In this document: piece after piece, positions 1 through 5,821 of the stretch
Position numbering within the stretch: the first letter of the stretch is position 1
Layout of the letters: each line of letters starts with the position of its first letter
Assembly (NCBI GenBank): GCA_026985755.1
Contig: JALSPX010000254.1
Span: 1 to 7,333 of the forward strand
DNA: 7,333 bases
Source of the DNA: Sulfurovum sp.
GTDB taxonomy: Bacteria; Campylobacterota; Campylobacteria; Campylobacterales; Sulfurovaceae
Direction: 5' to 3'
Translations under genes and position numbers: made by a program
Notes under the pieces: model-generated
What the model was told of the DNA's origin: nothing
Database searches by the model: none
The model's input: the letters and a program-made list of their open reading frames with translations, nothing else

Positions 1-1
1 A

Positions 2-340
2 GGTATTGCTCTAGGTGGAAGTATGCAACCTTTCCCAGCAGTAGGCAAATATAAATATGCCAATATTGGTGACTTTAAAGGTGATAAAAATGGTATGGTA
101 AAAACACCTACGCTTAGAAATATTACCCAAACTGCACCTTATTTCCATAATGGTGCTATATGGAGCCTTAAAGAAGCTGTCCAAGAGATGGGGACTACAC
201 AACTTGGTATGAAAATCTCTGATGAAGATGCATCTAAAATAGTTACATTTTTAGGTTCACTTACAGGGAAAAAGCCAGAAATCATTTATCCACAGTTTCC
301 AATGAGTACAGATAAAACAGCAAAACCTGACTTCAAATAA
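2..340 (+). CDS. Di-heme cytochrome c peroxidase, C-terminal part (5' truncated by window edge)
   Basis: This is the last 112 codons of a gene that begins left of the window; the frame is open from base 2 and stops with TAA at 338-340. The diagnostic stretch is KTPTLRNITQTAPYFHNG, followed by SLKEAVQEMG. This is the C-terminal heme-domain signature of bacterial di-heme cytochrome c peroxidases (CcpA/MauG family), with the usual shape PTLRN-x-TxPYFHxG then a helix. Family members are about 300-350 residues with two CxxCH hemes; neither heme motif lies in the visible part. The family works in the periplasm and reduces hydrogen peroxide to water with electrons from small c-type cytochromes. The tail after the domain (PEIIYPQFPMSTDKTAKPDF) is short and polar. 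A member with a different oxidation role (MauG-like) cannot be excluded from this fragment. Confidence 0.9.
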   Translation, partial: GIALGGSMQPFPAVGKYKYANIGDFKGDKNGMVKTPTLRNITQTAPYFHNGAIWSLKEAVQEMGTTQLGMKISDEDASKIVTFLGSLTGKKPEIIYPQFPMSTDKTAKPDFK

Positions 341-347
341 TCACATC

Positions 348-375
348 ACACAAAATAAGTTTTCTTGTTTTGTGT
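348..375 (+). terminator. Stem-loop after the peroxidase gene, possible terminator
   Basis: Eight bases after the peroxidase stop codon, ACACAAAATAAG (348-359) can pair with CTTGTTTTGTGT (364-375), leaving a TTTT loop. That is 12 pairs including one T-G wobble. The position suits a terminator, but no run of T follows (the next bases are CAACATTTC), so intrinsic termination would be weak. It could instead protect the mRNA 3' end. Confidence 0.4.
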
Positions 376-382
376 CAACATT

Positions 383-440
383 TCTATCATTCCTTTATGA
401 TATGATGTCGCAAAAAGCACCTCATAAAAGGAATGATAGA
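383..440 (+). promoter_or_regulatory. 18-bp inverted repeat covering the nnrS-like ribosome binding site
   Basis: Bases 383-400 pair with 422-440 in 18 Watson-Crick pairs, with a single bulged A within 426-429. The loop is the 21 bases 401-421. The right arm contains the whole Shine-Dalgarno sequence (AAAGGA, 427-432) and ends on the A of the start codon at 440. If both arms are transcribed, the hairpin would hide the ribosome binding site. Two overlapping -10-like TATGAT boxes (396-401 and 401-406) lie at the left arm/loop border. If transcription starts there, the left arm is upstream of the transcript and the repeat is better read as a DNA operator for a dimeric regulator. The sequence shows the repeat; its role is inferred. 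Confidence 0.65.
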
Positions 441-1627
441 TGCATATGCAATTCTCAGAAGATACAGAACATAACTACTTTTTTTCCCAACCACACCAGC
501 CCTTTTTTGTATTGGCTTTTACCAATGCCATTGTAATCATGTTCATTTTCACACTTAGTTTCAAGGGTATGATACCTATGGATATTACTGCTGTAGACTA
601 TCATGCTTACAGCTTTATCTATCTGCTTTTTACCCCTGCATTTTTTGGATTTTTATTTACTACATTTCCTCGTTTTGCCTCTACACCTGTGATAGATAAA
701 AAGCTTTACCTCAAAGTCTTCACCCTCTACTATATTGGTTCAGCACTTGTAATATTAGGAAGTCTTGCTACCCCTGTATTTACTGGATTTGGGATGCTTA
801 TAACCTTTGCAGGACATCTATTTGGTTTTTTAATATTAAACAATATATACATAAAAACCACTATACAAGATACCCATGATTTACGCTGGATAACCATAGC
901 AATGGGGGTTGGGGTTATCGCACATGCTCTACTCATAATAGGTACACTTTTACATATAGGTATGACTGGATTTGCTACAGAGATAGCCATTTATCTCTAT
1001 CTATTTTTACTTGCATTTACTGTTGCACAACGTATGGTGCCTTTTTTTTCGCACAGCATGGTAGAGAAAAATGAAAGCTTGCTAAAAACCCTCTTTATAC
1101 TACTTTTACTTCATATCGCTATAGAAGGATTTATCGCTAATGGTGCATTTTTTATTGACCTTGTTATAGGTATCTTACTACTAAAAGAAGTACGACGATG
1201 GAGACTTCCATTTCCCAATACAAATCCTCTACTTTGGATACTGCATCTAGCTGTTTATTGGGCTGGTACTGCATTTGTGTTAGGAGGTGTAACAAACTTC
1301 ATAAGTGTATGGAAGGGTACATCCTTTTTGGCTTTAGATATCCATCTGTTGGTGCTTGGCTTTCTCTTTACTATACTTATAGGTTTTGGTTCACGTGTGA
1401 CACTAGGACATTCAGGGAATATGATGCAAGCAGACAAATGGCTAAGAAATCTTTTTATCATGACTCAAATTGTCGTGTTAGCACGTATCTTAGTTTCCCT
1501 CATAGCAAGCTTTGGTTTGGACTTTATGATCCTTTTTGATATCACTGCAACACTATGGATACTTATGTTTACTATTTGGGCTTTTCGTTTTTTTGCGGTA
1601 CTTATCAAAGGTAAACAACTTAATTGA
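440..1627 (+). CDS. NnrS family membrane protein (heme/copper, nitric-oxide related)
   Basis: This encodes a 395-residue, very hydrophobic protein of about 12 membrane segments, the normal size of NnrS. Family landmarks are QPHQPFFVLAFTNA near residue 18, GFLFTTFPRF at 70-79, QRMVPFFSHSM at 197-207, and H302-x-L-x-x-L-G followed by GFGSRVTLGHSG at 315-326, with R319 and H324. NnrS proteins are inner-membrane heme and copper proteins found with denitrification or nitric-oxide stress genes. In the studied cases they protect against nitrosative stress; the biochemical reaction is not settled. The ATG at 440 is chosen because AAGGA at 428-432 lies 7 bases upstream; an in-frame ATG at 446 is spaced less well. 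It follows a peroxidase gene and may share a stress role with it. Regulation probably involves the inverted repeat that covers its start. The stop TGA (1625-1627) abuts the next promoter region. Confidence 0.88.
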   Translation: MHMQFSEDTEHNYFFSQPHQPFFVLAFTNAIVIMFIFTLSFKGMIPMDITAVDYHAYSFIYLLFTPAFFGFLFTTFPRFASTPVIDKKLYLKVFTLYYIGSALVILGSLATPVFTGFGMLITFAGHLFGFLILNNIYIKTTIQDTHDLRWITIAMGVGVIAHALLIIGTLLHIGMTGFATEIAIYLYLFLLAFTVAQRMVPFFSHSMVEKNESLLKTLFILLLLHIAIEGFIANGAFFIDLVIGILLLKEVRRWRLPFPNTNPLLWILHLAVYWAGTAFVLGGVTNFISVWKGTSFLALDIHLLVLGFLFTILIGFGSRVTLGHSGNMMQADKWLRNLFIMTQIVVLARILVSLIASFGLDFMILFDITATLWILMFTIWAFRFFAVLIKGKQLN

Positions 1628-1630
1628 CAT

Positions 1631-1650
1631 TTTTGTGCTAAAATAGACCT
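1631..1650 (+). promoter_or_regulatory. Extended -10 promoter for the DUF2059-like/HAD/NlpC group
   Basis: A T tract followed by TGCTAAAAT (1636-1644) matches the extended -10 form TGnTAnAAT preceded by T-rich DNA, which is the main sigma-70 promoter style known in Campylobacter. The predicted start is near 1651, giving a leader of about 29 bases that includes GGAG (1670-1673), 6 bases from the ATG at 1680. Confidence 0.65.
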
Positions 1651-1679
1651 ATTCAAATTAATATTATACGGAGTACATA

Positions 1680-2465
1680 ATGTCACATTTAAAAAAAACA
1701 ATATTGGCTTTTGGTCTATTGACATTCAATAGTTTTGCAGCAAGCCCAGAACAAGTCGAACAATATCTTACTGTCTCTAACTCAGAAGAAGAGCTTATCT
1801 CACTTGAATCACAGTTTTCTGCTATGCAAAAGAATATACAACAAATAGATAGCAATGCCACAAAAAGTAAAACCTATGATATGCAAATGCTCTCTCTTCG
1901 TTTTAAAGATTATTTAGAAAAAAATATCAGCGAAGATGAGATGACAGAAATTTTAGAAAATTATAAAAATGTCGTGCTTTTACAATTTGTCTCAGCTTCT
2001 AGTGAAGCAGAAACTGCTGACCCTGCTGCCATCAAATCATATTTGAGTACCTTAGAAAAATCAGAAGAATCAAAAGCACGTATAAACATTGTCGAAAAGA
2101 TAAGTAAAGAGTTTTACTCTAAAGAGGGCATTATGGTGTTATTTAATGATCTTATGAAGCCACTGATCGAAAAGGGTATAGGTGGGCAAAAAATAGATGA
2201 GAAAATGTTAAAAAAAATGCAGGAGAGTTATATTAAAGTGATGACTGAAGCCTCACAAGGCATCACACTTTATGCAAGTAAAGACTTTACTCTTGCAGAG
2301 TTAAATGAACTATTGAAAGTTGCACAAACACCTGCAATGGACCATGAAGTGAAAGCAGTATTTGGAGCAATGGCTTATGCACTTAAAGAGTACTTTATGT
2401 CATTGGCAAATCGCTATGATGTTAAAAAACACCAATCAAACGATACACAAGTACCTAAAAAATAA
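1680..2465 (+). CDS. Secreted helical protein, DUF2059-like
   Basis: This encodes a 261-residue protein of unknown function. Residues 1-20 form a standard signal peptide (KK, then ILAFGLLTFNSFA, likely cut before or just after A21), so the product should be periplasmic or envelope-bound. The rest is acidic and lysine-rich, mostly alpha-helical, with no cysteine. Residues about 197-230 (LYASKDFTLAELNELLKVAQTPAM) resemble the 'Y-x-x-xF-T-xxEL-xxLLxFYxSP' core of DUF2059. A weaker copy sits at 77-105 (DYLEKNISEDEMTEILENYK), so the protein looks like two related halves. The start has GGAG 6 bases upstream and its own promoter. The HAD gene follows after 6 bases, so the two are likely co-transcribed. 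The DUF2059 assignment is from remembered family shape only; a distant, unrelated helical envelope protein is the alternative. Confidence 0.7.
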   Translation: MSHLKKTILAFGLLTFNSFAASPEQVEQYLTVSNSEEELISLESQFSAMQKNIQQIDSNATKSKTYDMQMLSLRFKDYLEKNISEDEMTEILENYKNVVLLQFVSASSEAETADPAAIKSYLSTLEKSEESKARINIVEKISKEFYSKEGIMVLFNDLMKPLIEKGIGGQKIDEKMLKKMQESYIKVMTEASQGITLYASKDFTLAELNELLKVAQTPAMDHEVKAVFGAMAYALKEYFMSLANRYDVKKHQSNDTQVPKK

Positions 2466-2471
2466 AATAAT

Positions 2472-3293
2472 ATGGACTCTATTTATATCACTGACCTAGA
2501 TCATACCTTTTTACGTACGGATCTAAGTATCAGTGACTATTCCGCTACAATATGGAATAACAAGACCAAAACATCTCTCATGTCAATCGCTACTGCAAGA
2601 AGTTTTCAAAAATCCCATGATTTTTTAGATAAACTTCATCTGGATGCACCGATGATACTGTTAGATGGCACTATGATTGTCACACCTGAAAAAAAGCTTA
2701 TTGATATAAAAACGATCAACAAAGCATTGGGTGATGCAATCATTCATGAAGGTGAAAAATATGATATTTATCCTTTTGTCATAGCCCTAAAAGATCTCAA
2801 AACATTGGATGAAGCATTTCTTTTTCCTACTTCACTCAACCTACACCAGCATGGTGTCTTAGAAAACTATCGTAATGATCCACGTATGATAGAATGCAAG
2901 AACATACGTGCAATGGAGATGAATCTCAAACTGGTCTACTTTGGTGAGCAGAAAGAGCTTCTGCCCCTACATAATCATTTACAAAAAACTTTTGGTAAAG
3001 AACTAGAGTATAAACTATCTCCAGAAAAATACAGTGATGGATGGTTTTTAACTATCCTCCATCCCGAAGGTGACAAAGCACATGCACTCAGCAAAGTGAT
3101 GGAGTATTTAGAACGAGATGCCAAGGATGTGACTGTCTTTGGTGACTCTGTCAACGACATAGGTATGTTTAAACTTGCAGGTACCTCTGTGGCTGTATCT
3201 AATGCACTCAATGAAGTAAAAGCGGTTGCCGATATAGTGCTACCACATTCCAATGATGAAGACGGGGTAGCACGCTATCTAGAGAGTGTATAA
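2472..3293 (+). CDS. HAD-superfamily hydrolase, Cof-type (class IIB) phosphatase
   Basis: This encodes a 273-residue cytoplasmic protein with all four HAD motifs. Motif I is D8-L-D10-H-T, where D8 would be the nucleophile and D10 the acid/base. Motif II is around T41 in IATAR, motif III is K202 in EGDKAHAL, and motif IV is GDSVND (224-229), which binds Mg2+. The roughly 160 residues between motifs II and III would hold the C2-type cap that sets the substrate, so length and layout fit the Cof subfamily of sugar-phosphate and phospho-metabolite phosphatases. The substrate cannot be predicted. Motif II reads TAR instead of the usual TGR. No clear Shine-Dalgarno precedes the ATG (the DNA is A/T only), so translation probably depends on coupling to the gene 6 bases upstream. 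Confidence 0.88.
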   Translation: MDSIYITDLDHTFLRTDLSISDYSATIWNNKTKTSLMSIATARSFQKSHDFLDKLHLDAPMILLDGTMIVTPEKKLIDIKTINKALGDAIIHEGEKYDIYPFVIALKDLKTLDEAFLFPTSLNLHQHGVLENYRNDPRMIECKNIRAMEMNLKLVYFGEQKELLPLHNHLQKTFGKELEYKLSPEKYSDGWFLTILHPEGDKAHALSKVMEYLERDAKDVTVFGDSVNDIGMFKLAGTSVAVSNALNEVKAVADIVLPHSNDEDGVARYLESV

Positions 3294-3297
3294 TCTC

Positions 3298-3975
3298 ATG
3301 AAAGCTTTCTCTTTTTTACTTTTTTCTACTACTCTTTTTGCTTCTAGCATGTTTGTCATGACTGATAAGCATGGAAAAGTTGTCCAACGCAATACTATGG
3401 CACATGCAGCTAATGCTTTTTTAGAACAAAAAAACACAGAATATTCTCTTCAGGCAATCTATGATGAACTACATCGTGCAGAAAATTTGGCACGCAGAGC
3501 TCAGGCAGCCAGAGAGCATGCTGCGCGAATTGCCAAGGCAAAAGCCCAAGCAAAGCAAAAAGGAAAAACATATCATCTCACGAATGCAGATAAAAAGCAA
3601 CTATTGGAAGATGCCAAATACTTCAAAGGTGGAAAATATGTCTGGGGAGGTACTACGCCTCAAGGATTTGACTGTTCTGGCTATGTACAATATCTCTATA
3701 GAAAACATCATATTAACCTCCCACGTACTGCATGGGCACAATCTAAAAAAGGTATATCTGTAACAAAACAAAATCTACAGAAAGGTGATTTGCTCTTTTT
3801 TCTTACAGATAAAAAACGTGGTATTCCTGTTACACATGTTGGTATCTATATTGGTAACCAAAAGTTTATTCATGCCGCTTCAAAGAAAAAAGGGATTATT
3901 ATCTCTCCTCTGAATACTGGGCACTATGCAGACACCTTCGTGTCTGCTAAAAGAGTATTAAATCCATCTATTTAG
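3298..3975 (+). CDS. Secreted NlpC/P60 family cell-wall peptidase
   Basis: The product is 225 residues from the ATG at 3298. Residues 1-17 form a signal peptide (MKAFSFLLFSTTLFASS). Residues about 52-90 are a charged Ala/Arg/Lys-rich helix (AENLARRAQAAREHAARIAK), probably a coiled-coil spacer. Residues about 105-221 form an NlpC/P60 domain with catalytic C126 in DCSGY, H180 in THVGIYIG and H192 in FIHAAS; YVWGGTTPQGFDCSGY is typical. Family members cleave peptide bonds in peptidoglycan stems, usually gamma-D-Glu-diaminopimelate, in the periplasm. No separate SH3 or LysM wall-binding domain is visible. An in-frame GTG at 3286 would add four residues (VYNL) and overlap the HAD stop. I prefer 3298 because it starts a normal signal peptide directly with MK. 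The gap to the HAD gene is 4 bases, so they share a transcript. Confidence 0.9.
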   Translation: MKAFSFLLFSTTLFASSMFVMTDKHGKVVQRNTMAHAANAFLEQKNTEYSLQAIYDELHRAENLARRAQAAREHAARIAKAKAQAKQKGKTYHLTNADKKQLLEDAKYFKGGKYVWGGTTPQGFDCSGYVQYLYRKHHINLPRTAWAQSKKGISVTKQNLQKGDLLFFLTDKKRGIPVTHVGIYIGNQKFIHAASKKKGIIISPLNTGHYADTFVSAKRVLNPSI

Positions 3976-3982
3976 ATTTAAT
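3957..3982 (+). terminator. Weak AT-rich stem-loop at the end of the NlpC/P60 gene
   Basis: ATTAAATC (3957-3964) pairs perfectly with GATTTAAT (3975-3982) around a 10-base loop that includes the stop codon, followed by TTTATC. It has only one G-C pair, so it is at best a weak terminator. It is the only candidate found in the convergent gap before the opposing sppA gene. Confidence 0.25.
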
Positions 3983-3986
3983 TTTA

Positions 3987-4076
3987 TCATATTCTAGTCG
4001 GCACATCTGCCAATATCTTCTCCACATTCTTACCCGAGATATCCACCTTGTCATAGATATTTCACTGCTCTAGTTT
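3987..4076 (-). pseudogene. Possible remnant of a gene end in the convergent gap
   Basis: On the minus strand, 24 codons (4061 down to the TGA at 3987-3989) read NIYDKVDISGKNVEKILADV followed by PTRI, which has the composition of a real protein end. In the same frame, one TGA (4062-4064) separates it from MKLEQ starting at an ATG at 4076. There is no ribosome binding site for that ATG. I do not recognise the family. It could be the decayed end of a lost gene or a chance open stretch; nothing else was recognised in the 144-base gap 3976-4119. Confidence 0.25.
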
Positions 4077-4119
4077 CATACTACAAAAGGATATGACTTA
4101 CGATGGTAATAACAAAAAC

Positions 4120-5052
4120 TTATCTTAATCCCTCATCAAATTTAGAATCAAGAGAAAGTTTAAATTCTATTTTGTCCTTCAAAAAGCCCATCTTTTCCTT
4201 TGGCATTATATTAACAAAACTTATCTTTTTTCCAAGTCTTTTTTTCATGCGTTCTTTAAGCTTATGAATAACAAGTACCTCATCTACCAGTATATTTTTA
4301 ATCCTCTTGTCATTCCCTACATATATCTTACCCTCTGTATATGGCAATAATTTTTCTCTACTAATTTTTCTATTGGTTGCCACAGCATTGATAAAATTAT
4401 TATACGTTGGGCTAAGAAGTTGTTCTTTTAGATAAACCTTTTCTTTCTCTCCTACTTTTTTAAAAAAACTGATAGGCTTTTTGTATTTACCAGAACTCAA
4501 ATCATCCTCTTCCACCCCTATCTTTTTCGCAAGTTCTCCTATATAATAGTGTGGCATAATAACCCCGATAGAACCTACAATAGCATTTTTATTGACAATA
4601 AGTGGCTTAATTGCTGAGGCGATATAGTACCCGCCTGACGCTGCAATACCCTGTATATACATAGTCACATTTTTTTCTTTGGTATAGTCTTTGAGATACT
4701 CACTTAACTCCTCTGATGCTGAGGGTGAGCCCCCTGGAGAGTTCATAACAAAAAGTACTTCAGCATAATCTTTGTCTTCTTTAACCTTATCCATACTCTT
4801 CATTACTTTGTTAACAAATTTTTGTGTCACTGGTTGATTAAAGTCCACCACTGCCACTTTTTGCCCAAACGGTACAGGCTCTCCTATCAGCCCATACTGT
4901 TTTGCCAAAAATCCCAAAAGTGCCACTTCAAATAGAATCGCCAATACAAACATCAATGTTTTTATCTTGGCACTTCGTGCATCCCATGCTGCTTTTTTTT
5001 GCTCTAAAACTTCTTTCTCTTCTTTGCTACCAAATAATCCAAAAAATGCCAT
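4120..5052 (-). CDS. sppA: Signal peptide peptidase SppA-type membrane serine protease (S49 family)
   Basis: This 310-residue protein has the size of the short, single-domain SppA of Gram-positive bacteria and Campylobacterota rather than the roughly 600-residue E. coli form. Residues 1-30 are charged and cytoplasmic, about 32-50 form one membrane anchor, and the rest is the periplasmic S49 domain. Key stretches are VMNSPGGSP (102-110), AASGGYYIAS with S139 as nucleophile, VGSIGVIM (159-166), and SGKYKKP with K191 as general base, the Ser/Lys pair of the family. SppA degrades signal peptides left in the membrane after secretion. AAAGGA lies 8 bases before the ATG and a promoter lies just upstream. 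The gene stands alone, convergent with the NlpC/P60 group and divergent from ubiX. A more specialised S49 protease role is possible. Confidence 0.92.
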   Translation of the reverse strand: MAFFGLFGSKEEKEVLEQKKAAWDARSAKIKTLMFVLAILFEVALLGFLAKQYGLIGEPVPFGQKVAVVDFNQPVTQKFVNKVMKSMDKVKEDKDYAEVLFVMNSPGGSPSASEELSEYLKDYTKEKNVTMYIQGIAASGGYYIASAIKPLIVNKNAIVGSIGVIMPHYYIGELAKKIGVEEDDLSSGKYKKPISFFKKVGEKEKVYLKEQLLSPTYNNFINAVATNRKISREKLLPYTEGKIYVGNDKRIKNILVDEVLVIHKLKERMKKRLGKKISFVNIMPKEKMGFLKDKIEFKLSLDSKFDEGLR

Positions 5053-5081
5053 TACTGTTGTCCTTTATTAAAATAAGTGTG

Positions 5082-5105
5082 ATTATGGCATAAAAAAATG
5101 AGAAA
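5082..5105 (-). promoter_or_regulatory. Extended -10 promoter for sppA
   Basis: On the minus strand the sequence runs TTTTTCTCATTTTTTTATG and continues into TGCCATAAT, with the -10 hexamer CATAAT at 5087-5082. T tracts plus TG one base before the hexamer match the Campylobacter-type promoter. The predicted start near 5075 leaves a short leader that includes the AAAGGA site. Confidence 0.65.
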
Positions 5106-5199
5106 AAGATGAGTTATCTTTTCAATGACCAGCCATTTATGAAGTAATAAACATACAATAATTTCATTATTACCGCACGCCAACCTGTCAACCTCTCTA

Positions 5200-5217
5200 A
5201 TTTAATTTTGATATAAT
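5200..5217 (+). promoter_or_regulatory. Extended -10 promoter for ubiX (and possibly coaD-tmk)
   Basis: TTTAATTTTGATATAAT ends in TGATATAAT, with TG at 5209-5210 and a perfect TATAAT at 5212-5217. No good -35 is present; TGTCAA at 5186-5191 is 20 bases away, too far. A start near 5224 would give a leader of about 75 bases before the ubiX ATG. This is the strongest promoter-like sequence in the window. Confidence 0.75.
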
Positions 5218-5237
5218 CCTTCTTATCAAAGTATATT

Positions 5238-5250
5238 CTCAAATTTTGAG
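5238..5250 (+). promoter_or_regulatory. Short palindrome in the ubiX leader
   Basis: CTCAAA-T-TTTGAG is a perfect 6+6 palindrome around one T, about 20 bases after the -10 box. It could be an operator for a dimeric regulator. Its single-base centre makes an RNA hairpin unlikely. A chance palindrome in AT-rich DNA is also quite possible. Confidence 0.25.
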
Positions 5251-5299
5251 CAAATATGTAACTATCAAAATGCAATACCAATAGATATTTAGGACAATC

Positions 5300-5821
5300 A
5301 TGAAACTAATAGTAGCCATCACAGGAGCATCAGGTGTCCAACTGGGCAAGAAATTTGTAGACTATCTACCTTCTGATGTAGAAGTACATGTGGTTGTCTC
5401 CAACAATGCTTTCACTGTTGAGAGTTTCGAGAATAAAAAAGTCACTCTACATTCTAGTGACAATATCGCATCAAGTATTTCTAGTGGTTCATTCCAAATA
5501 GATGCTACAGCTATCATACCATGTAGCATGAACACCCTTGCCAAAGTAGCCTGTGGTATTAGTGACAACCTTCCTACCCGTGTGGCTGCTGTAGCACTCA
5601 AAGAGCAAAAAAAGTTACTTCTTGCTCCTCGTGAGTTGCCATTTTCTGCCATCGCTTTGGAAAACATGCAAAAACTTGCCAGCCTTGGGGTCATCATTGC
5701 ACCTCCAGTGATAGGGTATTATTCTGAGTCTTCTAGTTTGGAAGATATGGAGAAGTTTATCATCGGAAAATGGTATGATGTATTAGGCATACCCAACACG
5801 CTTTATACGCGTTGGGAGTGA
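5300..5821 (+). CDS. ubiX: Flavin prenyltransferase UbiX
   Basis: This 173-residue protein matches UbiX: ITGASG at 7-12 (FMN phosphate loop), S34 in VVSNNA, PCSMNTLAKVACGISDN at 74-90, LPTR with R94, LKE with K101, PRELPFS with E112, and GYYSES with Y141. Against my memory of Pseudomonas UbiX (R122, K129, E140, Y169) these fit with a constant offset of 28; its R185 would be K157 here. The enzyme joins dimethylallyl phosphate to FMN, making prenylated FMN for UbiD-type decarboxylases. Campylobacterota usually make menaquinone by the futalosine route, where a UbiD-like decarboxylase would use this cofactor (inference). TTAGGA lies 5 bases before the ATG. The C-terminus (LGIPNTLYTRWE) looks complete, although its last codon and stop lie inside a repeat copy. 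Confidence 0.93.
   Translation: MKLIVAITGASGVQLGKKFVDYLPSDVEVHVVVSNNAFTVESFENKKVTLHSSDNIASSISSGSFQIDATAIIPCSMNTLAKVACGISDNLPTRVAAVALKEQKKLLLAPRELPFSAIALENMQKLASLGVIIAPPVIGYYSESSSLEDMEKFIIGKWYDVLGIPNTLYTRWE

Noticed and set aside
1198..1539. 113-codon ORF in another frame inside nnrS
   Set aside because: It is an out-of-frame shadow; the nnrS frame carries the conserved family motifs across the same bases.
1624..1629. Perfect TTGACA taken as a -35 box
   Set aside because: It overlaps the nnrS stop and lies only 9 bases from the good extended -10; nothing matching a -10 lies 16-18 bases downstream.
3286..3297. GTG start adding VYNL to the NlpC/P60 protein
   Set aside because: It overlaps the HAD stop, has no properly spaced Shine-Dalgarno, and the ATG at 3298 begins a normal signal peptide with MK.
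4094..4129. Small plus-strand ORF after AAAAGGA (MTYDGNNKNLS)
   Set aside because: The Shine-Dalgarno would be one base from the ATG, the peptide is 11 residues, and it overlaps the sppA stop.
4902..5093. Plus-strand ORF of 63 codons opposite the sppA start
   Set aside because: It is antisense to the sppA N-terminus and promoter, has no Shine-Dalgarno and no family resemblance.
5157..5171. AATAAT-TTC-ATTATT hairpin between sppA and ubiX
   Set aside because: It has only A-T pairs and a 3-base loop, is upstream of both promoters, and is expected by chance in such AT-rich DNA.
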